Shown here one piece after another: positions 6,769 to 14,209 of a stretch of 45,801 bases of DNA. Source of the stretch: Candidatus Omnitrophota bacterium (lineage in GTDB: Bacteria; Omnitrophota; Gorgyraeia; Gygaellales; Profunditerraquicolaceae). Every line of letters begins with the position of its first letter. Position 1 is the stretch's first letter. Location of the stretch: contig JAQUMI010000007.1 of NCBI GenBank assembly GCA_028718225.1, positions 1 through 45,801 of the forward strand. The letters run 5' to 3'. Position numbers and translations under genes: made by a program. The notes below the pieces were generated by a model. It was not told where the DNA came from, did no database searches, and worked only from the letters and a program-made list of their open reading frames with translations.

Positions 6769-8015
6769 TATTCTACCTCCCCGACAAGGTCATATTCCAA
6801 GGTATCCTTGATCCTAACCCTTACAAAATCGCCCGGATGCAGTTTCTTCTTCGATCTGATATAAACTAAACCGTCAACTTCCGGAGCATCATATTGCGTA
6901 CGGCCCAGGTAAGAACCGTCCTCTTCTTCATCAACTAAAACCATAAGGCTTTTCCCCAAAAATTTACTGTTGATCTGGCGCGATACCTCCTGCTGGACAG
7001 ACATAACCGCAGCTAAACGTTCTGACTTTAATCTGTCAGGGACCTGGCCTTTGAAATTATAAGCCCTTGTCCCTTCTTCGCGGGAATAAGTAAACGCCCC
7101 TAATCTTTCAAACCTGGCATCCTTAATAAAATCCAGCAGTTCTTTAAACTCCTTCCTGGTCTCTCCCGGAAAACCCACGATAACCGAAGTGCGCAGCGCT
7201 ACCCCGGGGATTATTTTCCTTATCTTCTCAACGGCCCTGACAATACCCTGGCCGTTTATCCCCCTGTTCATTAATTTTAAGATGCGGCTGTTAATATGCT
7301 GTACGGGCAGGTCGATATATTTACAAATTTTTGGCTCATCCCTGATTACCGCCAGCAGTTTGTCATTTATCCGCCCGGGATTTAGATAAAGCAGGCGGAT
7401 CCAATTGATCTCTTTAGCCAGCCTGGTTATCCGCAGCAGTAAATCAGCCAGGCCGTCTTTCCTTCTTAAATCCAGGCCATATCCGGTTATATCCTGGCCG
7501 ATGATATTAAGTTCGCTCAAGCCCTCTTGGCGATTAAATCTTTTCACTTGTTCCAGTATAGAACTTGCCCCCAGGCTGAGGAATTTTCCTTTAATCTTGG
7601 GGATGATGCAAAAACTGCAATTGTTAACACAACCCTCGCATATTTTTAAATAAGCGTAATGCCTGGGGGTCAGGGGAAATCTTTTTGAGTTATGGTTTAA
7701 GGATAGCCTGCCGATAAAAGCATCCACCTCGGGCAGCTCTTTCCTTAAAGAATCTTTATAGCGGCCAGGCAGGCAGCCGTAAACGAGAATTTTTTTAAGC
7801 TTGCCTTCTTTTTTAAGCTCGATTAAATCCAGAATTGTTTCAACGGATTCCTTTTTAGCTTCATCAATGAAGGCACAGGTATTTACCAGCCCGACGTCCG
7901 CCTTATTTATATCAACGACAGGATACCCTTTTAAATTAAGCCGGCCTAATAAATTTTCGGAGTCTACCAGGTTTCTCGGGCAACCCAGGCTCAATATCCC
8001 GATTTTAGCCTTCAT
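6768..8015 (-). CDS. rimO: Ribosomal protein S12 methylthiotransferase RimO
   Basis: The 415-residue protein has the three N-terminal methylthiotransferase cysteines (Cys12 in SLGCPRN, Cys47 in VNTCAF, Cys81 in VYGCLPG). The radical-SAM cluster motif is Cys129-x3-Cys133-x2-Cys136 in CVNNCSFCIIP. A C-terminal TRAM-like region is at about 350-412. It adds a methylthio group to an aspartate of ribosomal protein S12. The SLGCPRNLVDSE N-terminus and the position beside a RodZ-like protein and pgsA favour RimO over MiaB. It overlaps its upstream neighbour by four bases. Confidence 0.95.
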   Translation of the reverse strand: MKAKIGILSLGCPRNLVDSENLLGRLNLKGYPVVDINKADVGLVNTCAFIDEAKKESVETILDLIELKKEGKLKKILVYGCLPGRYKDSLRKELPEVDAFIGRLSLNHNSKRFPLTPRHYAYLKICEGCVNNCSFCIIPKIKGKFLSLGASSILEQVKRFNRQEGLSELNIIGQDITGYGLDLRRKDGLADLLLRITRLAKEINWIRLLYLNPGRINDKLLAVIRDEPKICKYIDLPVQHINSRILKLMNRGINGQGIVRAVEKIRKIIPGVALRTSVIVGFPGETRKEFKELLDFIKDARFERLGAFTYSREEGTRAYNFKGQVPDRLKSERLAAVMSVQQEVSRQINSKFLGKSLMVLVDEEEDGSYLGRTQYDAPEVDGLVYIRSKKKLHPGDFVRVRIKDTLEYDLVGEVE

Positions 8016-8788
8016 CTGGGGATCCTCAAGCCGTCTTTTTCGGTGATGACTATATTTTTAAGCTGCTGGCCCCGGCGGCCTAACTTAGTGAAACGCTGGC
8101 CATTTACGATTAAGTCCACGGCCCCGGCGTTACTCAAAGAAAGTTCTATTTTTTCTTTGGCCTTCCAGCTATCCGACCGGCCTTTTTCTAAAACCCGGTG
8201 CATCACTACCCGACCGTCGACCTTAACCAAAACCAGGCAATTCTCTTTCGCGCTGATTACCAGGCTCACCCCTTCGCTAATTTTCCCGGAGGCCTTTATT
8301 TTTTCGGCAACCTTAAATTTCGCAACCGGCGCCTGGGCCCTGATTTTGGGCTTTGTTTGCGGTCTTGAAAAAATAAATTTTCCTGCCTTAAAAAAGACTG
8401 CGCCTAGGGCGATGACGGCTAATGCCAAAATAATTATATTCTTTATTCTTTTATGCGACCCTAAAGAATCCCACTTAAGGGTCGCGTTTTCCAGGAATGC
8501 GGGAGGCTTTAAGGTCTTTTTCTCTTCTTGCGGGGAAACAAAGGTCGAAGATACCGGAGCTCCTTCCTGATGATCAGGATTGCACTCCTTGGGGTCTAAA
8601 CCTAAAAAATTACAATAAATCTTCAGGAATCCTTTTAAATATACCGGGCTCAAATTAGTCAGGCTATCGCCTTCTATGGCCTTGAGGATATTCAGATGGA
8701 TCTTGGTTTTTTTTCTGACGTCTTCCAGGCTCAGGCCTTTTTCCTGGCGGATCTTCTTTAGCCTTGTGCCTAGCGGTTCTCTGTTCAT
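8012..8788 (-). CDS. RodZ-like helix-turn-helix membrane protein
   Basis: The 258-residue protein has an N-terminal Xre-type helix-turn-helix (about 5-70: LGTRLKKIRQEKGLSLEDV), a linker, one membrane segment near 113-132 (IIILALAVIALGAVFF) and a periplasmic beta-rich DUF4115 region (about 165-250). This is the RodZ layout, where the cytoplasmic HTH contacts MreB and the protein supports elongasome assembly. The usual YFPE-like sequence after the HTH is represented by SPVYLKGFLKIYC. It overlaps ftsK by four bases and rimO by four bases. The rodZ-rimO-pgsA order recurs across bacteria, which supports the call. Confidence 0.85.
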   Translation of the reverse strand: MNREPLGTRLKKIRQEKGLSLEDVRKKTKIHLNILKAIEGDSLTNLSPVYLKGFLKIYCNFLGLDPKECNPDHQEGAPVSSTFVSPQEEKKTLKPPAFLENATLKWDSLGSHKRIKNIIILALAVIALGAVFFKAGKFIFSRPQTKPKIRAQAPVAKFKVAEKIKASGKISEGVSLVISAKENCLVLVKVDGRVVMHRVLEKGRSDSWKAKEKIELSLSNAGAVDLIVNGQRFTKLGRRGQQLKNIVITEKDGLRIPR

Positions 8789-10956
8789 GTTTGCTTATCC
8801 TCAAAACCCTCTACCACGGCATCTTTAAGCCAGGCCTCGCGGTCAACCAATATCCTGCGCGGCTTGCTGCCTTCATACGGACCGACTAACCCCTCCTGCT
8901 CCATCATGTCAATGATCCGGGCAGCGCGGGTATAGCCCAGGCGCATTCTTCTTTGCAATATTGAAACCGACGCCTGATTGCTCTCCATAATAATTTTTAC
9001 TGCTTCATCATAAAGCTCGTCCTTTTCGCCGTTGGCCAGGCCAGTCTTCTGCTGCTCCTTGACAATATCTTCGTTATAGACCGGCTCAGCCTGGCCTTTA
9101 ATAAAGGTTACCACTTTTTCAATTTCTTTATCGCTGACCAGGGCTCCCTGGATACGCGTGGGCTTCTCATCTCCCGGGTTAAGGAAAAGCATATCGCCCC
9201 TGCCCAGCAGTTTATCCGCGCCGTTCATATCCAGGACAGTGCGTGAATCTACTTTAGAAGCGACTTTAAACGATAAACGCGCCGGAAGGTTTGCTTTTAT
9301 AACACCGGTAATCACGTTTACCGAAGGCCGCTGCGTAGCCAGTATCAGATGTATTCCTACTGCCCGGGCTAACTGGGCCAGGCGCTGCACGGCAGTTTCA
9401 ATCTGATCAGGCATAACCACCATTAAATCCGCAAATTCATCCACTACGACTACGATATAAGGCAGTTTTTTCTCTTTCTCGTTATAGCTTTCAATATTGC
9501 GGCTGCCTGCTTTCGCCAGAAGCCGGTAACGTTCTTCCATTTCATTGACTACCCAATTAAGCGCTGCGGCTGCTTTTTTGGCCTCGGTGACTAACGGGCA
9601 TAAAAGATGCGGCAGGCCGTTAAAAGGCATCAGTTCCACCATTTTCGGGTCAATCATCACAAATTTCAAATCCGCAGGGGAATTCCGGTAAAGAAGCGAT
9701 AAAATCAAAGCATTAATGCAGACTGTTTTGCCTGAACCGGTGGTCCCCGCAATCAACAGGTGCGGCATATTTTCTAACCTGGCGACAATAGTTTTTCCGG
9801 CAATATCCTTGCCTAAAGCCAGAGCTAAGCTGGACTTTGCTTTCTGAAAGGGCTCTGATGCGAGCATTTCCTGCAAGTAAACCAGGCTGCTTTGCGTATT
9901 AGGAACCTCGATACCCACCCTGTCTTTACCGGGAATGGGCGCGATAATCCTCACTGACTGCGCTTTCATGCTTAAGGCGATATCATCGCCCAAAGATTCA
10001 ATCCGGCTTACCTTTACTCCCGGAGCAGGCTCAAGCTCATAGCGCGTAATCACCGGCCCGCGCTCGATATCGGTGACTTTGACCGAAATACCGAAATCTT
10101 CCAACGTTTCTTCCAGGATGCGGGCGCTGGCTTCCAGGTCTCCCTTAATCTGGCGCGCCTCTAAAGGCGGCGGAGAATCAAGTAGATCTAATGCCGGCAG
10201 ATGGTAATCGCCGATTTTTAGTTCCTGAGGTCTTATCTTTAATTCCGGGCTAGGCGCGGGTTTGGTCTTGATCTGGATCTTGGGCCTGGAAACCAGGGAT
10301 TCGGCCGCGTCAATTATCCTGGGCTTGGATAAGGCCGGCTTTGGCTCCGGGGTTAAAACCGGCTTAATCTTAACGAAAGTAGCGGATTTTCCTTTTTTCT
10401 CACGCTTGAAAATTCCGGTAAAAAATATTTTCGCCTTACTTAAAAGATTGGCAAATAAAGAAGCCAGCAGGATCTCGGTAACCAAAGCCAGGGATAATAA
10501 AATAAAGGTAATAAAAATGATAAAACCGCCCAAGCGGCTAAAATAGGCGGTAATGAATTTGGGGAGCAGGGAACCGAATAAACCGGAGTAGTAGAATCTG
10601 AACGATTCATTGTCCAGATTAAACATGCCGATCAGGGAACTGACGGAAATCAATAATACAAGCATACCCAATATCCTGGGGATGCTTAAATAAGGCTTCT
10701 CCTGACGAAAAAACTTTACGCCCAATAAAATAATTAATAAAGGAAGGACAAAACTCGTGGGCCTGCCGAATAAAAATATGATTATCTCGCCTAAGTAGGC
10801 ACCGAATATACCTAAAAGATTTTTGGGAGGAAAATTTGGGTGCGAGGTGTAAAACGGCAGGTCAAGGCGTTCAAATCTTACCAGGCTGGCTAAAACCATC
10901 AGCCCCAGCGCAACCAGTATAACGCCTTTTACTTCATTGAGTCTTCTTTCTCTCAC
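8785..10956 (-). CDS. ftsK: DNA translocase FtsK/SpoIIIE
   Basis: The 723-residue protein has about four N-terminal membrane segments (near 11-30, 58-82, 95-112 and 145-170), a Pro/Lys-rich linker, an FtsK alpha/beta domain, a Walker A GTTGSGKTV near 403-411 and a Walker B VVVVDEFADLM near 500-511. A C-terminal winged-helix gamma domain lies at about 650-712 (SVSILQRRMRLGYTRAARIID). It pumps DNA at the division septum to aid dimer resolution and chromosome segregation. The linker is short, as in SpoIIIE-sized homologues. It sits 18 bases after pnp and overlaps the RodZ-like gene. Confidence 0.95.
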   Translation of the reverse strand: MRERRLNEVKGVILVALGLMVLASLVRFERLDLPFYTSHPNFPPKNLLGIFGAYLGEIIIFLFGRPTSFVLPLLIILLGVKFFRQEKPYLSIPRILGMLVLLISVSSLIGMFNLDNESFRFYYSGLFGSLLPKFITAYFSRLGGFIIFITFILLSLALVTEILLASLFANLLSKAKIFFTGIFKREKKGKSATFVKIKPVLTPEPKPALSKPRIIDAAESLVSRPKIQIKTKPAPSPELKIRPQELKIGDYHLPALDLLDSPPPLEARQIKGDLEASARILEETLEDFGISVKVTDIERGPVITRYELEPAPGVKVSRIESLGDDIALSMKAQSVRIIAPIPGKDRVGIEVPNTQSSLVYLQEMLASEPFQKAKSSLALALGKDIAGKTIVARLENMPHLLIAGTTGSGKTVCINALILSLLYRNSPADLKFVMIDPKMVELMPFNGLPHLLCPLVTEAKKAAAALNWVVNEMEERYRLLAKAGSRNIESYNEKEKKLPYIVVVVDEFADLMVVMPDQIETAVQRLAQLARAVGIHLILATQRPSVNVITGVIKANLPARLSFKVASKVDSRTVLDMNGADKLLGRGDMLFLNPGDEKPTRIQGALVSDKEIEKVVTFIKGQAEPVYNEDIVKEQQKTGLANGEKDELYDEAVKIIMESNQASVSILQRRMRLGYTRAARIIDMMEQEGLVGPYEGSKPRRILVDREAWLKDAVVEGFEDKQT

Positions 10957-10974
10957 TTTTACTTGCTGCTATCC

Positions 10975-13050
10975 TCACGCTTCAGCTTGTTTCTTGCTCA
11001 GGTTAATCCTGCCTAATTCATCTATACCGATAACCTTGACTTTGATTTCATCTCCGATTTTAACTACTTCTTCCACACTCTTAACGAATTTATCGGCAAG
11101 CTCTGAAACATGCACTAGGCCTTCTTTACGCGGGGCGATCTCACAGAAAGCGCCGAAGGCCATAATACGCTTTACTTTACCTATATATACGCGGCCGACT
11201 TCAACATCATCGGTAATCGCCTTAATCATCTTGATTGCTGCTTCGGATTTGGCGGCATCGGTTGAGCCGACCAAAACAGTCCCGTCATCTTCAATATCGA
11301 CGCTTGCGCCGGTAGAGGCAATGATCGCTTTTATGTTTTTTCCGCCCGGGCCGATTAATTCGCCGATCTTTTCAGTATTAATCTTGATCACATCAATCCG
11401 CGGAGCGTAAATAGACATCTCTTCTCGCGGAGCAGCCAAGGCCGCGCTCATCTTATCCAGAATGAATAATCTTCCTTCATTGGCTTGAGCCAGGCATTTC
11501 TCAAGCAAGGGCAGGTCAATTCCGTCAACCTTTAAATCTAACTGCACCGCGGTAACGCCTTTTCTTGTGCCGGCTACCTTAAAATCCATATCGCCGAAAT
11601 GATCTTCCAATCCGGCAATATCCGTCAGGACCAACGCCTTAGCCCCTTCTTTAATCAAACCCAGGGCAATTCCGGCAACCGTATCCTTAATCGGGACTCC
11701 CGCATCCATTAATGATAAAGAAGATGCGCAGACCGTAGCCATGCTTGACGAACCGTTGGATTCCAGAATTTCAGAAACTACTCTTATTGTATAAGGGAAT
11801 TTTTCTTTTGAAGGCATAACCGCTAAAAGCGATTTTTCCGCCAATGCCCCATGGCCGATTTCGCGCCTGCCTGGCCCGCGCACCGGGCCGGTCTCCCCTA
11901 CGCTAAAAGGAGGAAAGGTATAATGCAGCATAAAAGACTTGGACTTTTCACCTTCCAAGGCCTCGATCATCTGCTCATCTTCGCCTGTGCCTAAAGTTGT
12001 AACCGCTAAACTCTGGGTTTGGCCGCGGGTAAATAAGGCTGAACCGTGAGTCCTGGGGAGTACTGATACGTCACAGGTGATCGGACGGATCTCTTTAAGC
12101 GCCCTTCCGTCAACCCGCACATTTTCCGTAACGATCTTATTCCTTACCTGCTTTTTTTCAACTTCGGTAAGTGCCATCTTGATATCTTCGGCAACAAAAC
12201 CTTCCTGCATTAATTTCTCTTCCAGTTCTTTAGCCAATAGATGCACTGCTTCTTCGCGCTCTTCTTTTTTGCCTAATTTATAGACTTCATTTAATTTAAC
12301 GCTGGCTAACTCTTCTACTTTAGCCATCAGTTCCGGCACTATCTTCTTAAATTCGATTTTTGCCTTGGGCTTGCCGAATTTAGCGATAAAATCCTCCTGC
12401 ATCCGGATAAGCTCTTTTAAATGCGCGTGGCCGAATTTAACCGCCTCAAGGTAGTCGCTTTCCGAAACTTCTTTGGCCTTGGATTCGAGCATTACCACGC
12501 CCTTGCTGTTAGCGGCTATGACTACCTCCAGATCCGAACTCTCCCATTCCGCATACGTAGGATTAATGATTAATTCGTTATTGACCCTGGCTACACGGCA
12601 GCAAACCAGCGGGCCGTTAAAGGGAATATCGGAAATACCTAAGGCGATAGATGCGCCGTTAACAGCCAAAACATCCGGGTCATTTTCGCCGTCGCTAGAA
12701 AGAACGATCGCCATAACCTGCACATCATTCAAAAAACCATCCGGAAAAAGAGGCCTGATCGGCCGGTCAATAAGGCGGGCAGTGAGAATCTCGCTCTCCG
12801 AAGGCCTTCCTTCCCTTTTAAAGAACCCTCCGGGGATACGTCCGGCGGCGTAAGTCTTTTCCTGGTATTCTACGGTTAACGGGAAGAAGTCCCTTCCCTC
12901 TTTAACTTCGCGGGACATACAAGCAGTCACCAGCACCACGGTTCCGCCGTAGCTAATCGTTACCGAACCATTGGCCTGCTTGGCGATTTTGCCTGTCCCC
13001 AGGATTAAATCATTCCTGCCGAATTTTAATTTTAAGGTATTATCTTGCAT
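10975..13050 (-). CDS. pnp: Polyribonucleotide nucleotidyltransferase (PNPase)
   Basis: The 691-residue protein has two RNase PH domains, the second with FPPFSVGETGPVRGPGRREI near 395, a linking helical region, a KH domain near 565-620 (IGELIGPGGKNIKAII) and a C-terminal S1 domain near 630-690. It degrades RNA phosphorolytically from the 3' end and is a core part of RNA degradosomes. rpsO lies 29 bases upstream, the conserved bacterial rpsO-pnp pair, where RNA processing between the genes often controls pnp. I did not find a strong hairpin in that short spacer. Confidence 0.96.
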   Translation of the reverse strand: MQDNTLKLKFGRNDLILGTGKIAKQANGSVTISYGGTVVLVTACMSREVKEGRDFFPLTVEYQEKTYAAGRIPGGFFKREGRPSESEILTARLIDRPIRPLFPDGFLNDVQVMAIVLSSDGENDPDVLAVNGASIALGISDIPFNGPLVCCRVARVNNELIINPTYAEWESSDLEVVIAANSKGVVMLESKAKEVSESDYLEAVKFGHAHLKELIRMQEDFIAKFGKPKAKIEFKKIVPELMAKVEELASVKLNEVYKLGKKEEREEAVHLLAKELEEKLMQEGFVAEDIKMALTEVEKKQVRNKIVTENVRVDGRALKEIRPITCDVSVLPRTHGSALFTRGQTQSLAVTTLGTGEDEQMIEALEGEKSKSFMLHYTFPPFSVGETGPVRGPGRREIGHGALAEKSLLAVMPSKEKFPYTIRVVSEILESNGSSSMATVCASSLSLMDAGVPIKDTVAGIALGLIKEGAKALVLTDIAGLEDHFGDMDFKVAGTRKGVTAVQLDLKVDGIDLPLLEKCLAQANEGRLFILDKMSAALAAPREEMSIYAPRIDVIKINTEKIGELIGPGGKNIKAIIASTGASVDIEDDGTVLVGSTDAAKSEAAIKMIKAITDDVEVGRVYIGKVKRIMAFGAFCEIAPRKEGLVHVSELADKFVKSVEEVVKIGDEIKVKVIGIDELGRINLSKKQAEA

Positions 13051-13079
13051 AGTATTATTTTATGGGATGAAACCCTGAT

Positions 13080-13349
13080 TTATTTTCTCAAAGAAAGTTT
13101 TCCCAAGATCTCCACATACTTCTTGGTATCTTTTTTCTTGAGATAGTTGAGGAGCCTGCGGCGTGTACCTACAAGCGTAAGCAACCCGCGGCGAGAATGA
13201 AAATCTTTTTTATGGAGCTTAAAATGCTCCCCCAATAGATTAATCCTCTCGGTTAAAACCGCAATCTGAACCTCAGCTGAGCCGGTATCTCTGGCATTTA
13301 CCTTGAATTCATCAATAATCTTTGCTTTCTTCTCTTTAAGCAAAACCAA
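13080..13349 (-). CDS. rpsO: 30S ribosomal protein S15
   Basis: The 89-residue protein has the normal S15 length and motifs: [19 protein letters not shown] and [29 protein letters not shown]. It binds 16S rRNA at the central three-way junction and bridges to 23S rRNA. The start is TTG (13349-13347), preceded by a near-perfect Shine-Dalgarno AAAGGAGGTGA at 13367-13357. No ATG or GTG exists in the right place, and the family N-terminus fits this TTG. A consensus promoter lies just upstream, giving a leader of about 26 bases, too short for the classical S15 pseudoknot operator unless it includes coding bases. Confidence 0.96.
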   Translation of the reverse strand: MVLLKEKKAKIIDEFKVNARDTGSAEVQIAVLTERINLLGEHFKLHKKDFHSRRGLLTLVGTRRRLLNYLKKKDTKKYVEILGKLSLRK

Positions 13350-13381
13350 GCTGAAATCACCTCCTTTAATTTTAGATATAT

Positions 13382-13410
13382 ATTATACGGTATTTTGCCT
13401 TTTAAGTCAA
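13382..13410 (-). promoter_or_regulatory. Promoter of rpsO-pnp operon
   Basis: On the minus strand the -35 TTGACT (13410-13405) and -10 TATAAT (13387-13382) are separated by 17 bases. Initiation is expected near 13375, eight bases before the start of the rpsO Shine-Dalgarno site. The -35 box overlaps the last codons of the small gene at 13402-13548. Confidence 0.88.
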
Positions 13411-13548
13411 TGTATTCGCTTCTTTATTTTTAGTAAGCGCGTCTTTGATCTTATTCAGCTTGTTCAATACAAGTACGGTAAAAATTACAAACCAGATAGT
13501 CAGCCCCAGCGAAATAAGCGCACTGATTAAAGTAACTGCGTTTTCCAT
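13402..13548 (-). CDS. Small single-span membrane protein, function unknown
   Basis: A 48-residue frame starts at the ATG at 13548, preceded by a clear Shine-Dalgarno GGAGGG (13560-13555) and its own promoter. The product reads MENAVTLISALISLGL, has one hydrophobic stretch of about 24 residues (about 6-29), and ends with a charged Lys-rich cytoplasmic tail, KLNKIKDALTKNKEAN. I do not recognise the family. The ribosome site, codon use and upstream promoter support a real gene. It lies between rpsO and another small protein gene transcribed the same way, with the rpsO promoter starting in its last codons. Confidence 0.65.
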   Translation of the reverse strand: MENAVTLISALISLGLTIWFVIFTVLVLNKLNKIKDALTKNKEANTLT

Positions 13549-13581
13549 ACGTATCCCTCCTTATCTTTAGAACTATTTTTT

Positions 13582-13610
13582 ATATTAGCACAATAGTCTA
13601 AATCAGACAA
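13582..13610 (-). promoter_or_regulatory. Candidate promoter of small membrane protein gene
   Basis: TTGTCT (13610-13605) and TAATAT (13587-13582) are 17 bases apart on the minus strand. The start site near 13575 would give a leader of about 27 bases with a Shine-Dalgarno site. A short inverted repeat, GTCT(gattt)AGAC, begins in the -35 box and could bind a regulator. Confidence 0.6.
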
Positions 13611-13618
13611 TAAGTTTA

Positions 13619-13777
13619 TTATTTGTCCCCGGCCTCTGCTACAAATTTTTTGATCTCGTCAAAATTCTCCAGAATAAGGCGCGCCTTGCTCAAGCCGAAC
13701 GAAAAAGGATACTGGTCATTTTCGTCCCTTTTTATAATCAAAACGGGCTTGCCCTTGAATTCGCTTCTTTCCACCAT
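13619..13777 (-). CDS. Small conserved-looking soluble protein, function unknown
   Basis: A 52-residue frame starts at the ATG at 13777 with an AAAGGAG Shine-Dalgarno site ten bases upstream. The protein reads MVERSEFKGKPVLIIKRDEN, then DQYPFSFGLSKARLILENFD and a helical acidic end, FVAEAGDK. A short beta-hairpin followed by a helix is plausible. The GKPVLIIKR...PFSFGLSKARLIL pattern seems familiar from small hypothetical proteins of anaerobic bacteria, but I cannot assign a function. It follows the zinc-ribbon membrane gene by 23 bases and is probably cotranscribed with it. Confidence 0.7.
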   Translation of the reverse strand: MVERSEFKGKPVLIIKRDENDQYPFSFGLSKARLILENFDEIKKFVAEAGDK

Positions 13778-13800
13778 TTTACTGCTCCTTTCGCTTTTGT

Positions 13801-14157
13801 TTACCTGCTCTTGCCGCGCACCGGTATACCTTTAGCTCTTAACGCATCGGTTTTTTCTTTCGAACACTTCATGCATAAAAATACCGGCCGGGAAGCGCTC
13901 TTATCGTAATTTACGGTCTTAACCAGGCGCCACAAATGCGAGGTTGCCCCGCACTTATCACATTTCCCTTCTTTGATATGCCATACCTCTATGGCCTTAG
14001 AGGTAAAAATGAACCTATCCACCCAGAAGAATATCGCTCCGCCGATTAAATTTGCGATTATTGTGGCCTGAAGGCTTGCGCCAAGCTGCTTAACTACAAT
14101 CCAAAGAATCGGAGTGCTTAACTGCCAACGTATAAGGTAAAGAATAAATCTTTTCAT
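13801..14157 (-). CDS. GtrA-like two-span membrane protein with C-terminal zinc ribbon
   Basis: The 118-residue protein has two hydrophobic segments near 14-28 (TPILWIVVKQLG) and 32-46 (IIANLIGGAIFFWVDRFIF), the second ending in the WVDRFIF pattern seen in GtrA-like proteins. A zinc-ribbon-like tail has CDKC near 66-69 and CMKC near 94-97. The function is unknown, and membrane-anchored metal or nucleic-acid binding is only a guess. A promoter ends 11 bases upstream of the ATG, and no Shine-Dalgarno site is present, so its mRNA may be leaderless. Two small genes follow in the same direction. Confidence 0.75.
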   Translation of the reverse strand: MKRFILYLIRWQLSTPILWIVVKQLGASLQATIIANLIGGAIFFWVDRFIFTSKAIEVWHIKEGKCDKCGATSHLWRLVKTVNYDKSASRPVFLCMKCSKEKTDALRAKGIPVRGKSR

Positions 14158-14167
14158 AAGATTTTTT

Positions 14168-14196
14168 ATTGTACTGCTAAAAATGGTTTAATACAA
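14168..14196 (-). promoter_or_regulatory. Promoter of zinc-ribbon membrane protein gene
   Basis: TTGTAT (14196-14191) and TACAAT (14173-14168) are 17 bases apart on the minus strand. The expected start near 14161 lies about four bases before the ATG at 14157. Confidence 0.6.
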
Positions 14197-14209
14197 TGAG
14201 AATTATTGC

